The notes: generated by a model from the letters alone, not told the origin. 7,871 bases of DNA from CANCDA01 sp043757205 (GCA_043757205.1 JAYVPU010000112.1:1-7871), one strand, 5' to 3'; counted from the stretch's first letter, positions 1 to 7,279 are shown. Program-made: numbers and translations.

Positions 1-2004
1 GAACACCAAAAGGCGGTTGATTGGCGTTATCTGGAAGTCAATCCGTCTTTCGAGAAGCTGACAGGCATTCACGACGTCGTCGGCAAACGGATACGCGAAT
101 TGGTCCCGGATAATGAGGCGTATTGGTTTGAAATTTACGGCAAAGTGGTGCTGACCGGCGAGGCGATTCGCTTTGTTAACGAAGCGAAAGGGCTGGACGG
201 CCGCTGGTTCGATCTCTACGCCTTCCGGGTCGGCGGGCCGGACAGCCGCAAAGTAGCCGTCCTTTTCACCAACATCACCGAACGCAAGCAGGCGGAGCAG
301 GCGTTGGAACAGCTCAACGCTACGCTGGAGCAGCGCGTGCAAGCGCGCACGGCTGAACTGTCCCGGGTCAACGCCGACTTGCAGGCAGAGATCACCGAGA
401 AAGAGCAGCTGCGGGAAAGCGAGGAGCGGCTCATTACTGTGGCCGAAAATCTCAGCGAGGGACTGTGCATCACCAGCATGGAAGGCGAGTTCATCCACTG
501 GAACCGCGCCAGCCTGGACATGCACGGTTTTGCCAGCATGGCCGAATGTCGGGGGCAGTTGGCCGATTTCACCCAACTCGTTGAGATCTTAAGGCTCGAT
601 GGTTCGGCCCTGCCCTTTGATCACTGGCCGATGGCGCGCGCCCTGCGCGGCGAACAGGTGCGCAACTGCGAGTTGCGCATCCGCCGCACTGACACCGGCA
701 TGGAACGCATCCTCAGCTATAGCGGTAACTTGGTGCGGGACAGCGCCGGCAAGCAGTCGGCGTTTCTGACCGTCACCGACATCGCCGAGCGCCTACACGC
801 CGAGGCGCAACTGCGTGAACTCAATGACACGCTGGAGCGGCGCGTGCTGGAGCGCACGCAGGCGCTGGGCGAGAGCGAAATGAGGCAAAAGCGGGCCACT
901 GACGCCGCCGAGTCGGCCAACCAGTCCAAGAGCGATTTCCTGTCCACCATGAGCCACGAAATTCGCACCCCGCTTAACGGCATGCTGGGCATGACCGAGC
1001 TGCTGCTGACCGAGCGCTTGACGCCGCAGCAGCGTCAGTATGCGGCGCTGGCCCTGTCCAGCGGCAAGACCCTGCTGGCGCTGGTCAACGACTTGCTGGA
1101 CATCGGCAAGATTGAAGCCGGTCAGCTTGATATCGAGCACATTCCCTTCAGCCTGAATGAGTTGCTGTCGGAACTCACCGACCTCTACACCCTACGCGCC
1201 CACGAAAAAAGTCTGGTGTTTAGCACCAAGAAAGCGCCCGGTGTGCCCAAGACCCTGCTGGGCGACCCCGGCCACTTGCGGCAAATTCTGAACAACCTGC
1301 TGGTCAACGCGCTCAAGTTCACGCAACAAGGCGAAATCGGCCTGAGCGTGCAACGCCTGAGCGGCGACGGACACAGTTGTCTGTTGCGCTTTAGCGTGCA
1401 TGACAGCGGCATCGGCATTGCCCCCGAAGCGCAGCCGCGCCTGTTCACACGTTTCTCCCAGATCGACCGCTCGATCACGAGCGCACACGGTGGCAGTGGC
1501 CTGGGGCTGGCCATCGTCAAGCAGTTGTGCGAGCACTTGGGCGGCACGGTCGCGCTGACCAGTTCGCCCGGTCAGGGCAGCGTCTTCAGTTGCGATCTTT
1601 CTTTCGAAGAAGTCGTGCAAGCTGTGCCAGTGCCCGTACTGAGCCCGACCCGTATTCTGATGGCTGAAGACAACGTGACCAACCAGTTGCTCGCCCGGGC
1701 CCAGCTCCAGCAAATCGGTTTTGTGCACATCACCATGGTTGACAACGGCCAGGAGGCGGTCAATGCCGTGCTCACAGGCGACTTCGATCCGGTCTTGATG
1801 GATTGCCGCATGCCCGTGCTGGACGGCTATGCGGCCACCGAGCAGATCAGAGCGGGTGGCAGTCGGCTGCCCATCATTGCGATGACCGCCAATGCCGCGT
1901 CAACCGAGCGCGATAAATGCCTGCAACTGGGCATGAACGATTACATATCCAAGCCCTTCAACATCGCTACGTTGCGCGAGACCCTGGCGCGCTGGATCCG
2001 GTAG
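1..2004 (+). CDS. Hybrid sensor histidine kinase, PAS-PAS-HisKA-HATPase-REC (5' partial)
   Basis: The frame is open from base 1 to the TAG at 2002-2004 (667 residues seen), so the true start lies upstream; the TTG at 100 is inside the first PAS domain and is not a start. Domains, numbered on the visible fragment: PAS (about 1-95, ending in a typical NITERKQAE linker), coiled coil, second PAS (about 145-265, ending TDIAERLHAEAQ), another coiled coil, then HisKA with phospho-acceptor His319 in STMSHEIRTPLNG. The HATPase domain has the N-box around Asn436, the G1 box DSGIG at 468-472 and the G2 box GGSGLGL at 497-503. The C-terminal REC (about 550-667) has acidic residues Glu556/Asp557, phospho-acceptor Asp601 (MDCRMP), Thr629 and Lys651, so all catalytic parts look intact. 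It should autophosphorylate on His and pass phosphate to its own REC, then probably to a separate Hpt or regulator not seen here. No membrane segment is visible; the input signal is unknown. Its stop is 3 nt from the convergent antitoxin gene, with no terminator between. Confidence 0.95.
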   Translation, partial: EHQKAVDWRYLEVNPSFEKLTGIHDVVGKRIRELVPDNEAYWFEIYGKVVLTGEAIRFVNEAKGLDGRWFDLYAFRVGGPDSRKVAVLFTNITERKQAEQALEQLNATLEQRVQARTAELSRVNADLQAEITEKEQLRESEERLITVAENLSEGLCITSMEGEFIHWNRASLDMHGFASMAECRGQLADFTQLVEILRLDGSALPFDHWPMARALRGEQVRNCELRIRRTDTGMERILSYSGNLVRDSAGKQSAFLTVTDIAERLHAEAQLRELNDTLERRVLERTQALGESEMRQKRATDAAESANQSKSDFLSTMSHEIRTPLNGMLGMTELLLTERLTPQQRQYAALALSSGKTLLALVNDLLDIGKIEAGQLDIEHIPFSLNELLSELTDLYTLRAHEKSLVFSTKKAPGVPKTLLGDPGHLRQILNNLLVNALKFTQQGEIGLSVQRLSGDGHSCLLRFSVHDSGIGIAPEAQPRLFTRFSQIDRSITSAHGGSGLGLAIVKQLCEHLGGTVALTSSPGQGSVFSCDLSFEEVVQAVPVPVLSPTRILMAEDNVTNQLLARAQLQQIGFVHITMVDNGQEAVNAVLTGDFDPVLMDCRMPVLDGYAATEQIRAGGSRLPIIAMTANAASTERDKCLQLGMNDYISKPFNIATLRETLARWIR

Positions 2005-2007
2005 CCT

Positions 2008-2361
2008 TCAAACCGCTTTTAAGTACATGTCAATGTGCATGGACGAATAAGGGCACACCACACCGCCTCCCACTGTTCGCTCAACCAGGCCCAATCCAGC
2101 CAGGATAACCACGTCTTCATGCACACGCTTTACATCGCGCCCAACTGCACGGGCTAGTTCACGCACCGACAGTTCACCTTTGCCTTGCGCGGCACGGACA
2201 ATCTCCCATCGCTTCTCAGAGAGTTGCCCAAAGAAGTGGCCTGGGCTCTCGAAGTTCAGCACTTCGCCTTGGTAGGTATCCGCTTTGGCCGCTTGCCCCA
2301 TGGCGCGTAAAGCACCCTTCCAGTCAGGCTGCAAGGTGATAGTGAGGTAACGCTCTGTCAT
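2008..2361 (-). CDS. Antitoxin of TumE-type TA module, winged-HTH (HVO_A0114/COG4190-like)
   Basis: A 117-residue protein. The ATG at 2361-2359 is preceded by a good ribosome site (AGGAGAG, about 4 nt before the start). Residues about 64-95 (LSVRELARAVGRDVKRVHED, then an ILAGLGLVER helix) form a helix-turn-helix, followed by a short wing. The C-terminus (CPYSSMHIDMYLKAV) resembles the tail of the HVO_A0114 / COG4190 putative DNA-binding proteins that commonly follow TumE-type toxins. Its ATG overlaps the toxin stop by 4 nt, so the two are translationally coupled with the toxin first. Expected role: neutralise the toxin and repress the shared promoter, plausibly through the inverted repeat at 2654-2677. 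The family call is from remembered motif patterns, not a search; DNA binding is well supported by the HTH, while antitoxin function is inferred from its partner. Confidence 0.82.
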   Translation of the reverse strand: MTERYLTITLQPDWKGALRAMGQAAKADTYQGEVLNFESPGHFFGQLSEKRWEIVRAAQGKGELSVRELARAVGRDVKRVHEDVVILAGLGLVERTVGGGVVCPYSSMHIDMYLKAV

Positions 2362-2642
2362 GGTTCTCTCCTGGCGGCAACTGCCGCAATAAAGTCTTCA
2401 ATCAACTGCTCCACGCTCGTGAAGGTATAGGGCACTTCCATGCCGTCGAGGTGGCAATGGTCGCCCTTGCCGCGCTCATTATCAAAGCCCACCACGCGAA
2501 TGCCGTCCACCACATAGACTGCGCTGTATTTGTAGCCATGCACGGTAGGGGGCACAGGAGCGGGCACCTTCCACACCACTACTTCAAGTATTGCGCCATC
2601 GGATGTCATGTTTTTGAGGCGAGTGATCAGTTGGGCTGGCAT
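2358..2642 (-). CDS. TumE-like toxin (DUF6516 family)
   Basis: A 94-residue protein read from the ATG at 2642-2640. The frame stays open to a GTG at 2690, but that would place the likely promoter inside the coding region and add 16 residues of no recognisable type; family members typically begin shortly before the DGAILEVVVW strand, which favours the ATG. Diagnostic features are DGAI..VVVWKVP (residues 15-27), HGYKYSAVYV (35-44) and the conserved polar motif FDNERGKGDHCH (53-64), followed by a C-terminal amphipathic helix (VEQLIEDFIAAVAARR). This matches the DUF6516/TumE toxin family as I know it. The mode of toxicity is not clear to me; the Asp/His-rich motif could be catalytic, but that is inference. 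The gene comes first in a two-gene unit and overlaps the antitoxin by 4 nt. No convincing Shine-Dalgarno precedes the ATG. Confidence 0.8.
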   Translation of the reverse strand: MPAQLITRLKNMTSDGAILEVVVWKVPAPVPPTVHGYKYSAVYVVDGIRVVGFDNERGKGDHCHLDGMEVPYTFTSVEQLIEDFIAAVAARREP

Positions 2643-2678
2643 GTTGGCAATTGTGACAACATGCAAAGGTGTTGTCAA
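2643..2678 (-). promoter_or_regulatory. Probable promoter and operator of the tumE-type operon
   Basis: On the minus strand there is a perfect -35 box TTGACA (2678-2673), a 17-nt spacer and CACAAT (2655-2650, 4 of 6 matches to the -10 consensus). The toxin ATG starts 7 nt after the -10, so transcription should begin at or next to the A of the ATG, giving a leaderless mRNA. A perfect 7-bp inverted repeat, TGACAAC-N10-GTTGTCA (2654-2660 and 2671-2677), spans from the -35 to the -10 edge, a good position for autorepression by the winged-helix antitoxin. The boxes and repeat are seen directly; their function is inferred. Confidence 0.6.
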
Positions 2679-2696
2679 GTCAGCCAACACCCCCGT

Positions 2697-2780
2697 GATT
2701 GCCGCATGCCCGTGGTGGACGGCTATGGCGCTACCGAGCAGATCCGGGCAAAAGACAACCTGATGTCCATCATCGCGCTG
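2697..2780 (+). pseudogene. Remnant of a response-regulator receiver (REC) domain
   Basis: Read on the plus strand this gives DCRMPVVDGYGATEQIRA and then, after a few residues, a short IIAL strand. This is the middle of a REC domain starting exactly at the phospho-acceptor Asp. It aligns without gaps to the kinase REC at 1801-1884: the first 54 bases are 47/54 identical, including 17 identical bases at the start, and 16 of 18 codons give the same residue. Nothing REC-like is found upstream of 2697, and after the IIAL strand the expected T-A-N loop is absent, so both ends are broken. No start codon or complete domain exists; the frame simply runs on to a stop at 2841-2843. It is likely left over from a second receiver domain, or from a paralogous kinase or regulator, cut by insertion of the neighbouring blocks. 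Confidence 0.8.
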
Positions 2781-4434
2781 ATCCCGTTGCCTGGTCGATC
2801 ACCGTCGGTGCGGCCACATCGCTGTGGCCGCGCCAGGCAATGATGTGATCGGGGCGGATCAGCACCAGCGGTGCTTCGTACAACGCCAGCAGCTCAGGCG
2901 CTGCGTGCTGTACTACACCCAAGCTGATGCCATGCTGCGCGGCCTGCGATTCAAACCCCGCTGTCGTGGGCGGATTAGGCCCCAGCACCAGCAAAGTCCA
3001 CTCGGAGTGGAAACTGTCAAACAAAGAGCGTCCGTCTTCCAGCCAGGCGTGGGGCGGGCGGCCACCGGGGCAGGCGCTGGGGGTGTAGCTGTTGGGTGCA
3101 TCAGGCGGTGGCGTCGTGCCGTCGGCGACGATGATGGGCGAGCCGTCGTAGCGACCACCCAGGGTGATGCCGGGGATGTTGAACTCGCGCCGCACGTGGG
3201 CGTTCAGGTACTCAGACGCGATCACACGGGCCTTCTCGCCCGCAGGTGAGTCGTCGTCCAGTTCGGGCACGGCGTCGAACAGGCCAATCGAGTCCGCCAG
3301 TTGCCGCGCATAGCCGGTGTTGCGCTCGGCCAGTGGTTTGCGCTCTTGCTCGTAGCTGTCCAGCAGCGTGACAGGTGCCTGGTCCTTAATGACGGCGGCC
3401 AACTTCCAGCCCAGGTTCACCGCGTCTTCCACCGCCGTGTTGTAGCCCAGACCACCGGTGGGGGTGAAGAGGTGCACCGCATCACCCCCCAAAATCACAC
3501 GCCCTTTTTGAAAGCGGGAGGCCACCAGGACATGGCCTGCCGTCCAGGTGGCCATGGAGAGGATTTCAATCTCGATGTCCAGCCCGCTGGCCTGCACAAA
3601 CAAGCGCCGCGCATCGGCTTCGGTCAAGCTGTCGCCGTCCACGCCCTCGGGCACTTGGGTGTGAAAGGCGAATTCACTCACCCCGTCCACCGCCATGATG
3701 AAGGCGCGTAAGCGCGGGTTCACCATCACGTACATCCAGGCGCGGTCATTCGGGTTGAGGCGGTAAAAGTCAGGTGCTTTCAGGTACACCGCAAACATCT
3801 GGCCACCCATGAAGTTGCGCTTGATGCCGGTGTCGCCCTCCCACGTGAAGCCGAGCTGCTTGCGCACCTTGCTGCGCGCGCCGTCTGCGCCGATCAGGTA
3901 GTGGGCGCTCACGGTGATGTGCTGGCTCTCATCCACCGGTGAGACAGTGGCTTCAATGTGGTCGCCACAGTCTTCAAAGGCTTGCAGTTGCCAACCGTAG
4001 CGCACATCCACGCTGGCCTGTTTCTCGGCCTCTTCCCGTAAGGTGACTTCGACAAACTTTTGCGAGACCCGGTGTGGCAGCTCCGCCGCGCTCCAGGAGC
4101 CGCTCAGGGTCTTGATGACTTGTGTGGCGGCAGCGGCGGTGGGCAAGCGCAAACGCGCCAGCTCACGCCCGCTAAAGCGCGTGAGGTAGGCGATGTCGCT
4201 CGGGTGATCCGCTGGCAAACCTTGGGCGCGAATCTTGTGCGCAAAGCCCAGGCGGCGGAAGTGCTCCATAGTGCGCGCCTGCGTGGCATTGGCCTGTGGG
4301 TTGAAGGCCGTGCCGGGTTTGGGGTCGATCAGCAAGCAGCGAATGCCACGCCGCCCCAACTCATTGGCCAGCATCAAGCCGCAAGGGCCACCCCCGGCGA
4401 TCAGAACGTCGGTGGTGATCTTCTGCTGACTCAC
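2770..4434 (-). CDS. Class A FAD-dependent monooxygenase (PHBH / TfdB / MhpA-like)
   Basis: A 554-residue flavoprotein hydroxylase. The N-terminal dinucleotide fold has the GGGPCG motif (14-19) and an acidic strand end (LLID, 34-37); the DG motif IGADGARSKVRKQLG is at 181-195; the FAD-ribityl GD motif GGDAVHLFTPTGGLG is at 316-330. A C-terminal thioredoxin-like domain ends in the usual LVLIRPDHIIAWRG strand (523-536), as in phenol 2-monooxygenase and MhpA-type enzymes. It should use NAD(P)H and O2 to hydroxylate an aromatic or heteroaromatic ring in the cytoplasm; substrate unknown. The start is a GTG at 4434-4432 overlapping the upstream gene's TGA by 4 nt (GTGA), with only a weak ribosome site, so translation probably depends on coupling. 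The last three codons (Ser-Ala-Arg) and the TGA lie antisense within the receiver-domain remnant, so the native C-terminus may have been trimmed or replaced. The core is intact and the enzyme is probably functional. Confidence 0.92.
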   Translation of the reverse strand: MSQQKITTDVLIAGGGPCGLMLANELGRRGIRCLLIDPKPGTAFNPQANATQARTMEHFRRLGFAHKIRAQGLPADHPSDIAYLTRFSGRELARLRLPTAAAATQVIKTLSGSWSAAELPHRVSQKFVEVTLREEAEKQASVDVRYGWQLQAFEDCGDHIEATVSPVDESQHITVSAHYLIGADGARSKVRKQLGFTWEGDTGIKRNFMGGQMFAVYLKAPDFYRLNPNDRAWMYVMVNPRLRAFIMAVDGVSEFAFHTQVPEGVDGDSLTEADARRLFVQASGLDIEIEILSMATWTAGHVLVASRFQKGRVILGGDAVHLFTPTGGLGYNTAVEDAVNLGWKLAAVIKDQAPVTLLDSYEQERKPLAERNTGYARQLADSIGLFDAVPELDDDSPAGEKARVIASEYLNAHVRREFNIPGITLGGRYDGSPIIVADGTTPPPDAPNSYTPSACPGGRPPHAWLEDGRSLFDSFHSEWTLLVLGPNPPTTAGFESQAAQHGISLGVVQHAAPELLALYEAPLVLIRPDHIIAWRGHSDVAAPTVIDQATGSAR

Positions 4435-6728
4435 GCCAGCGCCTGCTTGACCCGATCTGGCGTGAAGGGCAGATCGCGCAATCTGCGCCCAGTGGCGTTG
4501 GCAAAAGCGTTGGCCAACGCGCCCACAGTCGGGCCTTGCGAGCCTTCGCCCACGCCCAAAGATCGCTCATCAGGCCGGTTGATCAACTCGACTTGCAAGG
4601 CGGGCACTTCGGGGAAACGCATGATGCGGTAGTCGGGCCAGTTGCGGCTGATCAGATGGCGGCTGTCGTGCTGGGCGGTCTCAAACAGGCTCCAGCTGGT
4701 GGACTGCACAATGCCACCCTCAATCTGGTTGCGCACGCCGTCTGGGTTGACGACCAGACCCACGTCCACGGCAGACCAGGCTTTCTCTACCGTGATCACG
4801 CCCGAGCGCGTGTCCACCGCGATGTCCATGATGATGGCCACATACGACGCCAGGTTTTTGTACTTGGAGAAGGCGATGCCCCGGCCCTTTAAAACGCCAG
4901 TTTTCACGGGCGATTTGGCGTTGCGCGTATCAGGGGCGGCTGCGGCCTTCCAGTTGGCCATGGTAGCCACGCGCTCCATCACGGCGCGGCCACGCGGGTC
5001 GTTCATGTGCGTGAGGCGAAACGCCAGCGGGTCAGCACCCGCCGCACCCGCCATTTCGTCCATGAAGGACTCCAGCGCAAAAGTGTTGGCATAGGCCCCC
5101 AGGGTGCGCAGGGCCGAGGTGCGGATCGGCATGTCTAGCAACAGGTGGTTGATGGTCTTGTGCTGACCGAAGTTGTACAAGGGCACGGCATTGCGGTCAC
5201 TGCCGCCCGCAGGTTGCGGGATGTTACGCGCCGGGCCGGGTTTGAAGGGCTCTTGCAGCAGCCAGGCCGCGCTCAGGTTGACGCCATCGGGGTCATAGGG
5301 GCGGGTGCTGTGGGTGTAGCTCCACAGCTCGTGCTGCCAGTCCACCACCTTGCCCGCCGCGTCCAGCGCGCCGCTCATCTGCATCACCATGGCCGAGCCC
5401 AGGGGCTCGGACGCGAACTCATCCTCACGCATCCACTGCAAGCGCACCGGCACGCCGGGCAGGGCGCGCGCCAGCAGGGCGGCGTCCAGCGCCACGTCGT
5501 CAGCGCCGTTGTGGCCGTAGCAGCCCGAGCCCTCTTTGTGGCTGACGGTGATGTTGGCCTCGGGCATGCGCAAGGCCTTGGCCATGTCGTTGCGCAGCGG
5601 AAACACGCTTTGCGAATGGCACCACAGGCGCAGCTTGTTCTCGGCTTTGTCGGCGCTCCACTGCGCGACGGCGCATGACGGGCCGATGGAGGCGTGGGCT
5701 TGGTAGGGGCGGGTGTACTCGGCGCTGACTTTGACGGTGGCGGTTGCGGCTACTTCGGCATTTTTCTTGTCGGCCACGACAGAGTCTTGGCTGCGCGCTT
5801 TTTTCATGAAAGGGAATAGCGCCGCACCGCTGGGTGGCAAGTCGCCCGGCTCCTCCCAGCGCGCACTGGCGCGCAAGGCGTTGGCGGCGGCAATGGCCTG
5901 TTCTTCACGCTCTGCGGCTACGGCCAAAAAGTTGCCGTCACGGTGCACGGCGCGCACCCCGGCCATGCGCTGCACGGCAGCGATGTCCACCGAGACGAGC
6001 TTGGCACGTGGCGCACTGGGCCGCACCACGCGGCCATGCACCATGCCGGGCAGGCGCAGGTCTTGCACAAAGGCTTCGCCACCAGTGACCTTGGCCGGGA
6101 TGTCGCGCCGCTGCACGCTTGTGCCGGTCAGGCGGTGTTGGGCGCTGGGCTTGGGTGCGGTTTTGGCGGTGGCTTCGCGTTGCAGGGAGGCGTCTCCTAT
6201 CACCTCCCAATACGTCGTCTTTGCGGTGCTGCCTTGGCGGGCGCTGATGCTGCCGTCTGCCACTTGCAGGTCGCTCGCGGGCACGCCCAACTTGGCAGCC
6301 GCAGCCGCCAACAACAGGCCACGCGCCTCAGCGCAGGCAAAGCGCAGTGCCGTGCCGCTGTCTTGCACCGACAAGCTGCCCGCCGTCACGCCCTCGTTAG
6401 GCGTGAGCGCGGTGTCGCCCGAGATGATTTGCAGGCGCTTGATGTCCACGTCCAGCTCGTCTGAGACGATTTGCGTCAGCGCCGTCAAAATGCCCTGGCC
6501 CAGCTCCACCTTGCCGGTGAGCATGGTCACCGTGCCATTGGCGTTGATGCGCAGCCAGCCGTCCAGGCGGCGGTTGCCGTTCAGGCTGCCGGGCAGCACA
6601 GCGGCGGCAGGGGCCTGCGCAATGGCGGGCAGCAGTGGGCTTAAAGAGAAGGCGACGGTGAGCGAGGTGCGCTTGAGGAATGCGCGGCGTGTGGGTTGAT
6701 CCATGGTGGTGTTGACCGCGGTGTTCAT
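4431..6728 (-). CDS. iorB: Molybdopterin-binding large subunit, isoquinoline 1-oxidoreductase beta-like (xanthine dehydrogenase family)
   Basis: A 765-residue protein. The ATG at 6728-6726 is chosen because AAGGAG lies 5 nt upstream and a Tat signal follows at once: TRRAFLK (13-19), a hydrophobic stretch (about 21-37) and a likely cleavage after AQA (37-39). The frame extends 21 codons further upstream, but that part lies within the previous gene. Features are a GKVELGQGILTALTQIVSDELD region near residues 72-93, the a/b hammerhead-like segment (about 209-249, IPAKVTGGEAFVQDLRLPGM), a Mo-cofactor segment GSGCYGHNGADD (400-411), and near the C-terminus GVGEGSQGPT with the presumed catalytic Glu728, equivalent to the base that activates water at molybdenum. 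Family enzymes hydroxylate N-heteroaromatics such as isoquinoline beside the ring nitrogen, or oxidise aldehydes. It partners with the [2Fe-2S] subunit encoded upstream (4-nt overlap). No FAD subunit, cytochrome c or maturation chaperone is seen here. The symbol reflects family only; the substrate is not proven. Confidence 0.9.
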   Translation of the reverse strand: MNTAVNTTMDQPTRRAFLKRTSLTVAFSLSPLLPAIAQAPAAAVLPGSLNGNRRLDGWLRINANGTVTMLTGKVELGQGILTALTQIVSDELDVDIKRLQIISGDTALTPNEGVTAGSLSVQDSGTALRFACAEARGLLLAAAAAKLGVPASDLQVADGSISARQGSTAKTTYWEVIGDASLQREATAKTAPKPSAQHRLTGTSVQRRDIPAKVTGGEAFVQDLRLPGMVHGRVVRPSAPRAKLVSVDIAAVQRMAGVRAVHRDGNFLAVAAEREEQAIAAANALRASARWEEPGDLPPSGAALFPFMKKARSQDSVVADKKNAEVAATATVKVSAEYTRPYQAHASIGPSCAVAQWSADKAENKLRLWCHSQSVFPLRNDMAKALRMPEANITVSHKEGSGCYGHNGADDVALDAALLARALPGVPVRLQWMREDEFASEPLGSAMVMQMSGALDAAGKVVDWQHELWSYTHSTRPYDPDGVNLSAAWLLQEPFKPGPARNIPQPAGGSDRNAVPLYNFGQHKTINHLLLDMPIRTSALRTLGAYANTFALESFMDEMAGAAGADPLAFRLTHMNDPRGRAVMERVATMANWKAAAAPDTRNAKSPVKTGVLKGRGIAFSKYKNLASYVAIIMDIAVDTRSGVITVEKAWSAVDVGLVVNPDGVRNQIEGGIVQSTSWSLFETAQHDSRHLISRNWPDYRIMRFPEVPALQVELINRPDERSLGVGEGSQGPTVGALANAFANATGRRLRDLPFTPDRVKQALA

Positions 6729-7183
6729 GCCAGCTCCTTTGCAGCGCGTTGAATGGCGCGCAGGATGCGCGTGTGCGTGCCGCAGCGGCACAGGTTGCCC
6801 GCCATGGCCTCGCGTATTTGAGCTTCATCGGGGTTGCGCACCCGGTCGAGCAGCGCTTTGGCCGACATGATCATGCCGTTAATGCAGTAGCCGCACTGCA
6901 CGGCTTGCTCGTCGATGAAAGCCTTTTGCAGCGCATGCAGCTTGTCGGTGCTGCCCAGGCCTTCCAGCGTGGTGATTTGGCCTTGAGCGGCGGCGCAGGG
7001 CATGACGCAGGAGCGCACTGCTTGTCCATCCAGCAACACGGTGCAGGCCCCGCACTGGGCGATGCCGCAACCGTACTTGGCGCTGTTCAGGCCCAAGTCG
7101 TTGCGCAGCACATAAAGCAGCGGGGTTTCAGGCGCGGCCGGGCTGGTGTGCCGCTTGCCGTTGACGCTCAGGGAAATGCTCAT
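6725..7183 (-). CDS. iorA: [2Fe-2S] small subunit, isoquinoline 1-oxidoreductase alpha-like
   Basis: A 152-residue protein starting at the ATG at 7183-7181, preceded by AGGAG about 6 nt upstream; a longer frame to 7306 lacks any family resemblance and is not used. It has the two-cluster layout of molybdenum hydroxylase iron-sulfur subunits. The N-terminal ferredoxin-type domain has Cys39-x4-Cys44-x2-Cys47-x11-Cys59. The C-terminal four-helix domain has Cys97-x2-Cys100 (QCGYC) and Cys132-x-Cys134 (NLCRCGT). All eight ligands are present. It passes electrons from the molybdenum centre of the large subunit to an external acceptor. It carries no signal peptide, so if the complex is exported it should be carried out with the Tat-bearing large subunit. 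It is the first gene of the operon and overlaps the next by 4 nt (ATGA). Confidence 0.93.
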   Translation of the reverse strand: MSISLSVNGKRHTSPAAPETPLLYVLRNDLGLNSAKYGCGIAQCGACTVLLDGQAVRSCVMPCAAAQGQITTLEGLGSTDKLHALQKAFIDEQAVQCGYCINGMIMSAKALLDRVRNPDEAQIREAMAGNLCRCGTHTRILRAIQRAAKELA

Positions 7184-7242
7184 GGAAAGCTCCTGTGGGT
7201 GAGGGGTTGAGTGAGTAAGGGAGAGTGCGGTGTGCGTTTGCG

Positions 7243-7260
7243 CAAATTGTGCGGAATTTG
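7243..7260. repeat. Inverted repeat CAAATT-N6-AATTTG, candidate operator
   Basis: Perfect 6-bp arms at 7243-7248 and 7255-7260, overlapping the palindrome TTTGCGCAAA at 7237-7246. It lies 60-77 nt upstream of the iorA-like start, within range of that gene's promoter. It is AT-rich against a GC-rich background. A regulatory role is inferred. Confidence 0.35.
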
Positions 7261-7279
7261 GGAGCCGTGGGACACAGGA

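Noticed and set aside
2451..2843. A 130-codon plus-strand frame including the receiver scrap as a real gene
   Set aside because: Its first two thirds are antisense to the TumE-like toxin and look meaningless; only 2697-2780 has REC similarity, so it is treated as a remnant.
2824..4632. Plus-strand frames opposite the monooxygenase gene (2824-3249, 3301-3711, 4060-4632)
   Set aside because: No recognisable domains or ribosome sites; they mirror the codons of the intact flavoprotein on the other strand.
5145..6699. Long plus-strand frames opposite the molybdopterin subunit gene (5145-5678, 5713-6699, 5943-6464)
   Set aside because: They are low-complexity Ala/Arg/Ser- or His/Gly-rich translations with no family character, and are antisense to a clear enzyme gene; typical of GC-rich DNA.
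4431..6728. Assignment as nicotinate dehydrogenase NicB with NicC downstream
   Set aside because: The large subunit has no C-terminal cytochrome c domain, and the 554-residue monooxygenase with a thioredoxin-like tail is longer than a NicC-type enzyme would be; IorB-like is the safer family call.
6729..6791. Upstream extension of the molybdopterin subunit (21 more codons)
   Set aside because: It overlaps the iorA-like coding region, lacks a ribosome site and would bury the Tat signal; the ATG at 6728 has AAGGAG at the right distance.
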